Origin: Megaustenia siamemsis
Lineage: Eukaryota > Mollusca > Gastropoda > Stylommatophora > Ariophantidae
DNA length: 64,000 nucleotides
NCBI GenBank assembly: GCA_032433765.1
Contig: JAVIAB010000102.1
Span: forward strand, 10,128,491 to 10,192,490
Direction: 5' to 3'
Under the pieces are notes generated by a model, which had not been told where the DNA came from, made no database searches, and saw only the letters and a program-made list of their open reading frames with translations. Both the position numbers and the translations under genes were made by a program. This document shows, piece by piece, positions 22,613 through 35,544 of the stretch (its first letter is position 1; each line of letters starts with the position of its first letter).

Positions 22613-22840
22613 AGATTATCATTGTTCCCAGACGTTTAAAGTCATTCCCCTATTTTAGTATTGATCATTAAATACTATTTTAAAATAAACAAATAAATGT
22701 AAACACTAAAACCAAGCACTGATCTAAAAATGGCAGAATGAAACGGTGGCAGATAGGTTTTAATTTGACAAAAAGAAGCCAAACAGGGAAAGTTAGAAAA
22801 GGGGTCTCATAAGGATGGATTGAAAAGAGGGGTCCCATGG

Positions 22841-22979
22841 GGTGAGAAAAAAGAGAGAAAGAAAGAATGAAAGAATGAAAGAAAGAAAGAAGAAAAGAAA
22901 GAGAGAAAGAGAGAAAGAAGAAAAGAAAGAAAGAAAGAAAAAAAAGAAAGAAAGATGGAAAGAAAGAAAGAAAGATGGA

Positions 22980-23051
<72 letters not shown>

Positions 23052-23095
23052 AAAAAAAAAAGAAAGAAAGAAAGATGGAAAAAGAAAGAAAACAA
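22841..23095 (+). repeat. (GAAA)n microsatellite, copy 1
   Basis: A GAAA/GAAAA-rich run with GATGGAAA interruptions. Its right part is repeated at 24058-24258 in the duplicated segment. Confidence 0.95.
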
Positions 23096-23688
23096 AGGAA
23101 AGAAAGACATAGAAGACAGTGGTAGCATAGGGATAGAAGAGCAGGAGAGATATTAAAGACAGTGCAGGGAGGAATAAAGATATTACACAGGAAAGAATAA
23201 CCGACGGTTTCCGGATTCACCCAGCCTTAAATGGGTACCGGATTTTTTTTCTGGGACAGTAAAGCAGCAAGGGTGTAATACCGACCACATTACCCCAAAA
23301 ATCATGTGCTGAAGGTCTGTAAAATATTGGGTCACTAACACCATATTTCCCTATACGCCACTTGGCATGACGGGGTACTTTACTTTTTTTTTTTACATAA
23401 TGAATAGGAGAGGAGACCAGTGATTAAAGAAAACAGTTAAAAAAAAAAAAGGCTGATAAATACGTTTTTTCAGAAAAGTCGTTTTCTTGTGTAGTCAATC
23501 TATTGGTTTAGCTGCTTAATACCAATTTGTATTTCTTTTACCTTGCAGATTGACTCTCGACCTCTCCTCCCCCCCCCCCCCCCTTTCTCTCTCTCTCTGT
23601 TTATCCTTCCGCGCCGTTAGACATTGAACAGAGAGCTGAGCCCTCCATGATCATGATGACCAGGCGTCCACCTACCACTACATTGAAC
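23096..23688 (+). repeat. Duplicated segment, copy 1 (includes a 5'-truncated SINE-S1 at 23203-23395)
   Basis: From the GAAA run to CTACATTGAAC this segment is repeated nearly base for base at 24259-24843, with differences mainly in homopolymer lengths (for example the C run at 23567-23584). It includes an S1 SINE lacking its head, starting CCGACGG and ending ACTTTACTTTTTTT. Confidence 0.92.
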
Positions 23689-24057
23689 GTTAAGGACAAT
23701 CTAATGAAGATAGTTAAGGACAATCTAATAAAAATAGTTAAGGACAATCTAATGAAGATAGTTAAGGACAATCTAATAAAAAGAGTTAAGGACAATCTAT
23801 GGAAGATATTTAAGGACAATCTATGGAAGATAGTTTAGGACAATCTATGGAAGATAGTTAAGGACAATCTAATAAAAATAGTTAAGGACAATCTAATGAA
23901 GATATTTAAGGACAATCTAATAAAGATAGTTGAGGACAATCTAATGAATATAGTTAAGGACAATCTAATGATGATAGTTAAGGACAATCTAATGAAGATA
24001 GTTAAGGACAATCTAATGAAGATAGTTAAGGACTATTTAAGGAAGATAGTTAAGGAC
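23689..24057 (+). repeat. Displaced block of the 24-bp satellite, about 15 units
   Basis: The block follows CTACATTGAAC directly and ends GTTAAGGACA, joined to GAAAGAGAGAAAG. Its order of variant units (AATAAAAAGAGTT, then ATGGAAGATATTT, ATGGAAGATAGTTTAG, GAATATAGTT, GATGATAGTT, and GACTATTTAAGG) is the same as at about 33820-34172 and 36484-36836 in the main array. It sits between the two copies of the duplicated segment. Confidence 0.92.
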
Positions 24058-24142
24058 AGAAAGAGAGAAAGAGAGAAAGAAGAAAAGAAAGAAAGAAAGA
24101 AAAAAAAAGAAAGAAAGATGGAAAGAAAGAAAGAAAGATGGA

Positions 24143-24214
<72 letters not shown>

Positions 24215-24843
24215 AAAAAAGAAAGAAAGAAAGAAAGATGGAAAAAGAAAGAAAACAAAGGAAAGACATAGAAGACAGTGGTAGCATAGGGATAGAAGAG
24301 CAGGAGAGATATTAAAGACAGTGCAGGGAGGAATAAAGATATTACACAGGAAAGAATAACCGACGGTTTCCGGATTCACCCAGCCTTAAATGGGTACCGG
24401 ATTTTTTTTCTGGGACAGTAAAGCAGCAAGGGTGTAATACCGACCACATTACCCCAAAAATCATGTGCTGAAGGTCTGTAAAATATTGGGTCACTAACAC
24501 CATATTTCCCTATACGCCACTTGGCATGACGGGGTACTTTACTTTTTTTTTTTTACATAATGAATAGGAGAGGAGACCAGTGATTAAAGAAAACAGTTAA
24601 AAAAAAAAAAAAGGCTGATAAATACGTTTTTTCAGAAAAGTCGTTTTCTTGTGTAGTCAATCTATTGGTTTAGCTGCTTAATACCAATTTGTATTTCTTT
24701 TACCTTGCAGATTGACTCTCGACCTCTCCTCCCCCCCCTTTCTCTCTCTCTCTGTTTATCCTTCCGCGCCGTTAGACATTGAACAGAGAGCTGAGCCCTC
24801 CATGATCATGATGACCAGGCGTCCACCTACCACTACATTGAAC
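24058..24843 (+). repeat. Duplicated segment, copy 2 (GAAA run plus truncated SINE-S1 at 24361-24555)
   Basis: Second copy of 22880-23688, in direct orientation. The SINE and its flanks are identical apart from homopolymer changes, so the duplication is recent. It continues into different sequence (TCTTACAGGCTTACAATG) where copy 1 runs into satellite. Confidence 0.92.
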
Positions 24844-24867
24844 TCTTACAGGCTTACAATGTATTCA

Positions 24868-25160
24868 ACTTAAAATAACTACACTTATTCTATTCAACAT
24901 AAAATAACTACACTTATTCTATTCAACATAAAATAACTACACTTATTCTATTCAACATAAAATAACTACACTTATTCTATTCAACATAAAATAACTACAT
25001 TTATTCTATTCAACATAAAATAACTACATTTATTCTATTCAACATAAAATAACTTCACTTATTCTATTCAACATAAAATAACTACATTTATTCTATTCAA
25101 CATAAAATAACTTCACTTATTCTATTCAACATAAAATAACTACACTTATTCTATTCAACA
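24868..25160. repeat. 29-bp minisatellite, about 10 copies
   Basis: The unit contains ATAAAATAACTACACTTATT followed by CTATTCAAC. Copies are nearly identical. Confidence 0.95.
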
Positions 25161-25199
25161 CCTCTTGTCGTCTATAAGATTCAGTAACAAACCCGCGGT

Positions 25200-26660
25200 C
25201 ACTGAAAGTGATAAATGTTTCATATACTTAGTGCATTCAGAAAGAATCGGCTTTCTCGGGAATCGCTAATTCATAAAAGTATCAAATTTTTACACAATAT
25301 ATATATTGAATTGTTATGCAAACACCGGTATCATTCAACATAATCCCCATCGTTCGTTAGTTCGTTCGCTTTCGTCAGCTTTGATCTCTGACGAAGTCCC
25401 ACCCACTCAATTTTGTGGGACTGAATTTTGCGTGTAAAGTCTGTTTTATCCCATTACAGGATGCCCCTCGCCATGCAGGCAGATTTACTCCGACTTCAGA
25501 GGTACTAATTTTTTAGGGAATTAGTAAAACCCAGGTGTCCTCGCCAGGGTACGAACCCCGGCTGTTGCCGTGGTAAGCCAACCGCCTATCGATTGCGCTA
25601 ACCGGACACCCATATAATCCCCATCAACTTGTACAGCTTTACGCCGGCGCTCAACAAGTGCATGTATTCCTAGCCTGTACTAGTCTTTGTCTTGATCGTC
25701 TAGCCATTTCTTCGCTGCATGAATCACTCCTTCGTCGTTTTCAAACCTTGTTCTACGGACGGCATCCTTAAGTAGACCACAGAGATGAAAAATAAATTGG
25801 TGCCAAATCAGGGCTGTATGGTGGATGGGGGAGTACAGTCCAACCCAATGTGGTGATTGCTTCCCGTGTTGCCAGACTTATGTGAGGGATGTATGGTGGA
25901 TGGGGGAGTACAGTCCAACCCAATGTGGTGATTGCTTCCCGTGTTGCCAGACTTATGTGAGGACGCGCATTGTCGTGAAGGAGAAACAAGTCTGCTGGTT
26001 TCTTTTACGGCCGTACTCTGTGAAAACGTTGATGAGTTTGTCAATGTCTTAATGTAAGCTTGTGAGCTGATTGTCTCTCCTCTTGGCATAAATCCACAAG
26101 AATCACACCTTCAATGTCTTAATGTAAACTTTTGAATTGATTGTCTCTCCTCTTGGCATACCATTCACAAGAATCACACCTTCAATGTCTTAATGTAAGC
26201 TTGTGAATTGATTGTCTCTCCTCTTGGCATATCATCCACAAGAATCACACCTTCAATGTGCCAAAAGGCAGTGACTTTGGCCTTTTCAGCTGAAGGAGAA
26301 TCTTGAATTTCTTTTTTCGTGGTGAGTGCGGATGATCACACTCCATTGACTGACAACTTTAAGGCCAATTGTTGAGTAGTGATGCGCCTATCAGCAAGAA
26401 TAATGCTCTCAGTGCATTTCAACATCTCTACATTGGTGGCTGTGACAAGCCGTCCACAGCGTGGCCGATCAAGAAGCTCCGTATCTCAGTTTTCCGATTC
26501 TTTTATTCTCTGAACCCAGCGACTTACTCTGCCCCTGCCTGCCGCAAAGCGTCCATACACATCACATAGGCGCTTGTGAATGTTCACAACAGTTTCCTTC
26601 TCTAAAAAGAGAAATTATATCACAATTCGCTGCTTATAACACAAGTTGCTAACATGGTCC
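25200..26660 (-). pseudogene. mariner-type transposase remnant
   Basis: Minus-strand frames show, in order, CDVYGRFAAGRGRVSRWVQR, AKVTAFWHIEGVILVD (first catalytic Asp), [25 protein letters not shown] (second Asp) and PYSPDLAP (third Asp), then KKWLDDQDKD, LVERRRKAVQVDGDY and a stop. This is the DD34D layout of mariner transposases. It is inactivated by stops, frameshifts, a 75-bp tandem duplication (units starting 25816 and 25891) between the second and third Asp, a three-fold 71-bp duplication (26040-26252), and a SINE near its C-terminus. Its terminal inverted repeats were not resolved. It lies in the P450 intron between exons 2 and 3, in the gene's orientation. Confidence 0.85.
25352..25613 (-). 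mobile_element. SINE-S0, full length, inside mariner, with 12-bp target-site duplication
   Basis: On the minus strand it starts GGGTGTCCGGTTAGCG with a tRNA-like head, reads through CTAATTCCCTAAAAAATTAG and a further unique body, and ends in a GAAC/GAACTAAC tail. The direct repeat ATAATCCCCATC flanks it at 25340-25351 and 25614-25625. It defines the full 262-bp length of the S0 family, whose head alone is present at 8635. Confidence 0.88.
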
Positions 26661-26926
26661 ATTTCAACTAATTAGTGCAGGTGCATTTTTTGGCTCATTG
26701 CAGTGCACACAATCGACATACGCCCCATTTAAAGTGTGTAAAATTTAATGCTTCTAAGTTTATTATTAGCTGAGAAACCCGATATGGTGCATTACCTTTT
26801 CAACGCCCCTCAAACGTGCTTATTCCTTTCTGTTTATTTCTTCAACGCCGAAAGGCAAACGTGAAGGGAAAGAAGAAGATGATGAAGGTTTTAATTAAAA
26901 TGAACATACATGAAAGACTAGCTTAC
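26661..26926. other. P450 intron sequence, no element recognised
   Basis: Unique-looking sequence between the mariner remnant and exon 2. I see no repeat or frame worth reporting. Confidence 0.4.
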
Positions 26927-27108
26927 ATTCTGCAGCGTAGCGGGAAAAAAGACATGATAATTCCTCGGGATTAAACTTTTGAGTCAATAGTAAATGTACG
27001 AATTCATCAGCAATAGCATTGTGTGCTGGCAGATAACCTTGGGTGGAGTCAACTTTCAATAACCGTTTGTTGAGCGCTGTTCTCACTACTTGCCATTTGT
27101 CACCATCT
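26927..27108 (-). CDS. Cytochrome P450, exon 2 (helix C region)
   Basis: This exon encodes 60 residues beginning DGDKWQVVRTALNKRLL. The W-x-x-x-R pattern (WQVVR) is the helix C motif whose Trp and Arg contact the haem propionates. It is followed by the expected helix C-D-E sequence ending FSRYAAE. The acceptor is ACAG ending at 27109 and the donor is GTAAGC after 26927. One base completes the codon from exon 1, and one base (phase 1) carries over to exon 3 to make Cys. The upstream intron is 33.9 kb and almost wholly 24-bp satellite; a GACA/GATA microsatellite starts about 15 bp upstream of the acceptor. No stop codon or frameshift is seen, so the exon looks intact. Confidence 0.9.
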
Positions 27109-27123
27109 CTGTGTTTACAATAG

Positions 27124-27480
27124 AGAAATGTTACACAAGAGAGACAGACAGAGAAGAGAGATAAACAGACAGAGAAGGTAGACAGACAGACAGACAAGAT
27201 ATATATACAAATAAGACAGACAGATTGACAAGATTGATAGACAGACAAAATTGATAGACAGGCAAGATAGACAGACAGACAGGCAGACAAGATATATATA
27301 TATACAAATAAGACAGAAAAGATAGATAGACAGACAGATAAACAAGATAGATAGACAGACTAGATATTATAAAGATAGACAGACAGATAAACAAGATAGA
27401 TAGACAGACAGGCAGACAAACAGATTGACAAGATTGATAGAAAGACAGATAAACAAGATAGACAGACATATAGAAAAGAC
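27124..27480. repeat. Mixed GACA/GATA/AAGATA microsatellite
   Basis: Irregular ACAGACAGA, ACAAGATAGATAGACAGACAG and TATATATACAAATAAGACAGA motifs repeat at irregular spacing. It abuts the acceptor of exon 2. Confidence 0.9.
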
Positions 27481-27926
<446 letters not shown>

Positions 27927-29424
27927 CTAGTTAAGGACAATCTGTGGAAGATATTTAAGGACAATATGTGGAAGATAGTTAAGGACAATCTAATGAAAAT
28001 AGTTAAGGACAATCTAATGAAGATAGTAAAGGACAATCTAATGAAGATAGTAAAGGACAATCTAATGAAGATAGTTAAGGACAATCTAATGAAGATAGTT
28101 AAGGACAATCTAATGAAGATAGTTAAGGACAATCTAATGAAGATAGTTAAGGACAATCTAATGAAGATAGTTAAGGACAATCTAATAAAGATAGTAAAGG
28201 ACAATCTAATGAAGATAGTAAAGGACAATCTAATGAAGATAGTAAAGGACAATCTAATGAAAATAGTTAAGGACAATCTGTTGTAATTATGTAAGGACAT
28301 TCTAGTGAAGAGAGTTAAGGACAATCTATGTAAATTATTTAAGGACAATCTAATGAAGATAGTTCAGGACAATCTAATGAAGATAGTTAAGGACAATCTA
28401 ATGAAGATAGTTAAGGACAATCTAATGAAGATAGTTAAGGACAATCTAATGAAGATAGTTAAGGACAATCTAATGAAGATAGTTAAGGACAATCTAATAA
28501 AGATAGTAAAGGACAATGTAATGAAGATAGTAAAGGACAATCTAATGAAGATAGTAAAGGACAATCTAATGAAAATAGTTAAGGACAATCTGTTGTAATT
28601 ATTTAAGGACATTCTAGTGAAGAGAGTTAAGGACAATCTGTGTAAATTATTTAAGGACAATCTAATGAAGATAGTTCAGGACAATCTAATGAAGATAGTT
28701 AAGGACAATCTAATGAAGATAGTTAAGGACAAATTGTGGAAGATAGTTAAAGATAATCTAAGAAAGATAGTTAAGGACAATCTGTGGAAGATATTTAAGA
28801 ACAATCTAATGAAGATAGTTCAGGACAATCTAATGAAGATAGTTAAGGACAATCTAATGAAGATAGTTAAGGACAAATTGTGGAAGATAGTTAAAGATAA
28901 TCTAAGAAAGATAGTTAAGTACAATCTGTGGTAGATTTTTAAAGACAATCAAAGGAAAATAGTTCAGGATAATTTGTGGAAGATAGTTAAAGATAATCGA
29001 TGAAAGATAGTTAAGGACAATCTATGGAAGATAGTTAATGATAATCGATGGAAGACAGTTCAGGACAATCTAAGGAAGATAGTTAAGGATAATCGATGGA
29101 AGATAGTTAAGGACAATCTAAGGAAGATAGTTAAGTACAATCTAAGGAAGATAGTTAAGGATAATCCATGGAAGATAGTTAAGGACAATCTAAGGAAGAT
29201 ATTTAAGGATAATCCATGGAAGATAGTTAAGGATAATCCATGGAAGATAGTTAAGGACATTCTAAGGAAGATAGTTAAGGATAATCCATGGAAGATAGTT
29301 AAGGATAATCCATGGAAGATAGTTAAGGACAATCTAAGGAAGATAGTTAAGGATAATCTATGGAAAATAGTTAAGGACAATCGAAGGAAGATAGTTAAGG
29401 ATAGTCCATGGAAGATAGTTAAGG

Positions 29425-30770
29425 GCAATGTACTGAAGATTGTTAAGGAAAAAATAATGAAGATAGTTAAGGGCAATGTACTGAAGATTGTTAAGGGCAA
29501 TCTAATGAAGATAGTTAAGGAAAAAATAATGAAGATAGTTAAGGGCAATGTACTAAAGATAGTTAAGGAAAAAATAATGAAGATAGTTAAGGGCAATTTA
29601 CTAAAGATTGTTAAAGAAAAAAATAATGAAGATAGTTAAGGGCAATCTAATGAAGATAGTTAAGGGCAATGTACTGAAGATAGTTAAAAGAAAAAATAAT
29701 GAACATAGTAAAGGGCAATGTAATGAAGATTGTTAAGGAAAAAATAATGAAGATAGTTAAGGGCAATGTACTGAAGATTGTTAAGGAAAAAATAATGAAG
29801 ATAGTTAGAGGCAATGTACTGAAAATTGTAAAGGGCAATCTAATGAAGATAGTTAAGGAAAAAATAATGAAGATAGTTAAGGGCAATGTACTGGAGATTG
29901 TTAAGAAAAAAAATGAAGATAGTTAAGGGCAATGTACTGAAGATTGTTAAGGAAAAAATAATGAAGATAGTTAAGGGCAATGTACTGAAGATTGTTAAGG
30001 GCAATGTACTGAAGATAGTTAACGGCAATATAATGGAGCAAGATAAGGTCAATATAATGAAGATAGTTAAGGGCAATGTACTGAAGATTGTTAAGGAAAA
30101 AATAATGAAGATAGTTAAGGGCAATGTACTGAAGATTGTTAAGGAAAAAATAATGAAGATAGATAAGGGCAATGTACTGAAGATTGTTAAGGGCAATATA
30201 ATGAAGATAGTTAAGGGCAATATAATGAAGAAAGATAAGAACAAAATAATGAAGATAGTTAAGGGTAATGTACTGAAGATTGTTAAGGAATAAATAATGA
30301 AGATTGTTAAGGGCAATGTACTGATGATTGTTAAGGGCAATCTAATGAAAATAGTTCAGGGCAATGTACTGAAGATTGTTAAGGGCAATCTAATGAAGAT
30401 AGTTAAGAGCAATCTAATGAAGATAATTAAGGGCAATGTACTGAAGATTGTTAAGGAAAAAATAATGAAAATAGTTAAGGGCAATGTACTGAAGATTTTT
30501 AAGGGCAATCTAATAAAGACAATAAAGGGCAATTTACTGAAGGTTGTTAAGGCCAATCTAATGAAGATAGTTAAGGGCAATGTACTGAAGATTGTTAAGG
30601 GCAATGTACTGAAGATTGTTAAGGAAAAAATAATGAAGATAGTTAAGGGTAATGTACTGAAGATTGTTAAGGAAAAAAATAATGAAGATAGTTAAGGGCA
30701 ATGTACTGAAGATTGTTAAGGGCAATCTAATGAAGATAGTTAAGGGCAATTTAATGACGAAATATAAGGA
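29425..30770. repeat. Satellite subfamily B block (GGGCAATGTACTGAAGATTG)
   Basis: Units here alternate between GGGCAATGTACTGAAGATTG and GGAAAAAATAATGAAGATAG types, still 24 bp each. The same subfamily recurs at about 32545-33350, 35210-36010, 37800-38440 and 39955-40310. Confidence 0.9.
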
Positions 30771-32880
30771 CAATATAATGAAGAAAGTTAAGGACAATCT
30801 ATGGAAGATAGTTAACGACAATCTATAGAAGATAGTTAACGACAATCTATGGAAGATAGTTAACGACAATCTATGGAAGATAGTTAACGACAATCTATGG
30901 AAGATAGTTAACGACAATCTATGGAAGATAGTTAACGACAATCTATGGAAGATAGTTAACGACAATCTATGGAAGATAGTTAACGACAATCTATGGAAGA
31001 TAGTTAACGACAATCTATGGAAGATAGTTAACGACAATCTATAGAAGATATTTAAGGACAATCTATGGAAGATAGTTAAGGACAATCTAATGAAGATAGT
31101 TAAGGACAATCTAATAAAAATAGTTAAGGACAATCTAATGAAGATAGTTAAGGACAATCTAATAAAGATAGTTAAGGACAATCTATAGAAGATATTTAGG
31201 GACAATCTAATAAAAATAGTTAAGGACAATCTAATGAAGATAGTTAAGGACAATCTAATAAAAATAGTTAAGGACAATCTAATGAAGATAGTTAAGGACA
31301 ATCTAATAAAAAGAGTTAAGGACAATCTATGGAAGATATTTAAGGACAATCTATGGAAGATAGTTTAGGACAATCTATGGAAGATAGTTAAGGACAATCT
31401 AATAAAAATAGTTAAGGACAATCTAATGAAGATATTTAAGGACAATCTAATAAAGATAGTTGAGGACAATCTAATGAATATAGTTAAGGACAATCTAAAG
31501 ATGATAGTTAAGGACAATCTAATGAAGATAGTTAAGGACAATCTAATGAAGATAGTTAAGGACTATTTAAGGAAGATAGTTAAGGACAATCTTATGAAAA
31601 TAGTTAAGGACAATCTAATGAAAATAGTGAAGGACAATCTAATGAAGATATTTAAGGACAATCTAATAAAGATAGTTAAGGACAATCTAATGAAGATAGT
31701 TAAGGACAATCTATGGAAGATAGTTAAGGACAATCAAATGAAAATAGTTAAGGACAATCTAATGAAGATAGTTGAGGACAATCTAATGATGATAGTTAAG
31801 GACAATCTAATGAAAATAGTTGAGGACAATCTAATGAAAATAGTTGATGACAATCTAATGAAAATATTTGAGAAAATCTAATGAAGATAGTTAAGGACAA
31901 TCTAATAAAGATAGTTGAGGACAATCTAATGAAGATAGTTAAGGACAATCTAATGAAAATAGTTGAGGACAATCTAATGAAAATAGTTAAGGACAATCTA
32001 ATGAAAATAGTTAAGGACAATCTAATAAAGATAGTTGAGGACAATCTAATGAAGATAGTTAAGGACAATCTAATGAAGATAGTTAAGGACAATCTTATTA
32101 AGATATTTAAGGACAATCTAATAAAGATAGTTGAGGACAATCTAATGAAGATTGTTAAAGACAATCTAATGATGATAGTTAAGGACAATCTAATGAAGAT
32201 TGTTAAGGATAATCTGTGGAAGATATTTAAGGACAATCTAATGAAGAAAGTTAAAGACAATCTGCAGAAGATAGTTAAAGACAATCTGTGGAAGATATTT
32301 AAGGATAATCTAATGAAGAAAGTTAAAGACAATTTGCAGAAGATAGTTAAAGACAATCTAATGAAGATATTTTAGGACAATCTAAGGAAGATAGTTAAGG
32401 ACAATCTAATGAAGGTATTTAAGGACAATCTAATGAAGATAGTTAAAGACAATATGTGGAAGATTTTTAAGGACAATATAATGAAGAAAGTTAAGGACAA
32501 TCTAATGAAGAAAGTTAAGGTCAATCTAATGAAGATAGTTAAGGGCAGTGTACTGAAGATTGTTAAGGAATAAATAATGAAGATTGTTAAGGGCAATGTA
32601 CTGATGATTGTTAAGGGCAATCTAATGAAAATAGTTCAGGGCAATGTACTGAAGATTGTTAAGGGCAATCTAATGAAGATAGTTAAGAGCAATCTAATGA
32701 AGATAATTAAGGGCAATGTACTGAAGATTGTTAAGGAAAAAATAATGAAAATAGTTAAGGGCAATGTACTGAAGATTTTTAAGGGCAATCTAATAAAGAC
32801 AATTAAGGGCAATTTACTGAAGGTTGTTAAGGCCAATCTAATGAAGATAGTTAAGGGCAATGTACTGAAGATTGTTAAGG
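30289..32880. repeat. Higher-order repeat HOR-1, copy 1 (2592 bp = 108 units)
   Basis: Starts at AATAAATAATGAAGATTG and contains, in fixed order, subfamily B, subfamily C, and a long ATGAAGATAG-type block. Aligns with 32881-35544 at a constant offset of 2592 with only scattered single-base differences (for example GAAGATTG to GAAGAATG at 32969). Confidence 0.92.
30803..31045. repeat. Satellite subfamily C block (GTTAACGACAATCTATGG)
   Basis: About ten nearly invariant units with GTTAACGAC in place of GTTAAGGAC, so each carries the palindrome GTTAAC. Equivalent blocks lie at 33397-33640, 36060-36300, 38490-38740 and 40365-40440. Confidence 0.9.
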
Positions 32881-35544
32881 AATAAATAATGAAGATTGTT
32901 AAGGGCAATGTACTGATGATTGTTAAGGGCAATCTAATGAAAATAGTTCAGGGCAATGTACTGAAGAATGTTAAGGGCAATCTAATGAAGATAGTTAAGA
33001 GCAATCTAATGAAGATAATTAAGGGCAATGTACTGAAGATTGTTAAGGAAAAAATAATGAAAATAGTTAAGGGCAATGTACTGAAGATTTTTAAGGGCAA
33101 TCTAATAAAGACAATTAAGGGCAATTTACTGAATGTTGTTAAGGCCAATCTAATGAAGATAGTTAAGGGCAATGTACTGAAGATTGTTAAGGGCAATGTA
33201 CTGAAGATTGTTAAGGAAAAAATAATGAAGATAGTTAAGGGTAATGTACTGAAGATTGTTAAGGAAAAAAATAATGAAGATAGTTAAGGGCAATGTACTG
33301 AAGATTGTTAAGGGCAATCTAATGAAGATAGTTAAGGGCAATTTAATGACGAAATATAAGGACAATATAATGAAGAAAGTTAAGGACAATCTATGGAAGA
33401 TAGTTAACGACAATCTATAGAAGATAGTTAACGACAATCTATGGAAGATAGTTAACGACAATCTATGGAAGATAGTTAACGACAATCTATGGAAGATAGT
33501 TAACGACAATCTATGGAAGATAGTTAACGACAATCTATGGAAGATAGTTAACGACAATCTATGGAAGATAGTTAACGACAATCTATGGAAGATAGTTAAC
33601 GACAATCTATGGAAGATAGTTAACGACAATCTATAGAAGATATTTAAGGACAATCTATGGAAGATAGTTAAGGACAATCTAATGAAGATAGTTAAGGACA
33701 ATCTAATAAAAATAGTTAAGGACAATCTAATGAAGATAGTTAAGGACAATCTAATAAAGATAGTTAAGGACAATCTATAGAAGATATTTAGGGACAATCT
33801 AATAAAAATAGTTAAGGACAATCTAATGAAGATAGTTAAGGACAATCTAATAAAAATAGTTAAGGACAATCTAATGAAGATAGTTAAGGACAATCTAATA
33901 AAAAGAGTTAAGGACAATCTATGGAAGATATTTAAGGACAATCTATGGAAGATAGTTTAGGACAATCTATGGAAGATAGTTAAGGACAATCTAATAAAAA
34001 TAGTTAAGGACAATCTAATGAAGATATTTAAGGACAATCTAATAAAGATAGTTGAGGACAATCTAATGAATATAGTTAAGGACAATCTAATGATGATAGT
34101 TAAGGACAATCTAATGAAGATAGTTAAGGACAATCTAATGAAGATAGTTAAGGACTATTTAAGGAAGATAGTTAAGGACAATCTTATGAAAATAGTTAAG
34201 GACAATCTAATGAAAATAGTTAAGGACAATCTAATGAAGATATTTAAGGACAATCTAATAAAGATAGTTAAGGACAATCTAATGAAAATAGTTAAGGACA
34301 ATCTAATGAAGATATTTAAGGACAATCTAATAAAGATAGTTAAGGACAATCTAATGAAGATAGTTAAGGACAATCTATGGAAGATAGTTAAGGACAATCA
34401 AATGAAAATAGTTAAGGACAATCTAATGAAGATAGTTGAGGACAATCTAATGATGATAGTTAAGGACAATCTAATGAAAATAGTTGAGGACAATCTAATG
34501 AAAATAGTTGATGACAATCTAATGAAAATATTTGAGAAAATCTAATGAAGATAGTTAAGGACAATCTAATAAAGATAGTTGAGGACAATCTAATGAAGAT
34601 AGTTAAGGACAATCTAATGAAAATAGTTGAGGACAATCTAATGAAAATAGTTAAGGACAATCTAATGAAAATAGTTAAGGACAATCTAATAAAGATAGTT
34701 GAGGACAATCTAATGAAGATAGTTAAGGACAATCTAATGAAGATAGTTAAGGACAATCTTATTAAGATATTTAAGGACAATCTAATAAAGATAGTTGAGG
34801 ACAATCTAATGAAGATTGTTAAAGACAATCTAATGATGATAGTTAAGGACAATCTAATGAAGATTGTTAAGGATAATCTGTGGAAGATATTTAAGGACAA
34901 TCTAATGAAGAAAGTTAAAGACAATCTGCAGAAGATAGTTAAAGACAATCTGTGGAAGATATTTAAGGATAATCTAATGAAGAAAGTTAAAGACAATTTG
35001 CAGAAGATAGTTAAAGACAATCTAATGAAGATATTTTAGGACAATCTAAGGAAGATAGTTAAGGACAATCTAATGAAGATATTTAAGGACAATCTAATGA
35101 AGATAGTTAAAGACAATATGTGGAAGATTTTTAAGGACAATATAATGAAGAAAGTTAAGGACAATCTAATGAAGAAAGTTAAGGTCAATCTAATGAAGAT
35201 AGTTAAGGGCAGTGTACTGAAGATTGTTAAGGAATAAATAATGAAGATTGTTAAGGGCAATGTACTGATGATTGTTAAGGGCAATCTAATGAAAATAGTT
35301 CAGGGCAATGTACTGAAGATTGTTAAGGGCAATCTAATGAAGATAGTTAAGAGCAATCTAATGAAGATAATTAAGGGCAATGTACTGAAGATTGTTAAGG
35401 AAAAAATAATGAAAATAGTTAAGGGCAATGTACTGAAGATTTTTAAGGGCAATCTAATAAAGACAATTAAGGGCAATTTACTGAAGGTTGTTAAGGCCAA
35501 TCTAATGAAGATAGTTAAGGGCAATGTACTGAAGATTGTTAAGG
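32881..35544. repeat. HOR-1, copy 2 (2664 bp = 111 units)
   Basis: Same order of variants as copy 1 plus three extra units (72 bp) near 34270-34340, a local duplication of AATGAAAATAG / AATGAAGATATTT / AATAAAGATAG units. Offset to copy 3 is 2664 bp. Confidence 0.92.

Noticed and set aside
22842..24315. Lys/Glu- or Phe/Leu-Ser-rich frames over the GAAA runs
   Set aside because: Both strands are open because of the tetranucleotide repeat; there is no non-repetitive coding content.
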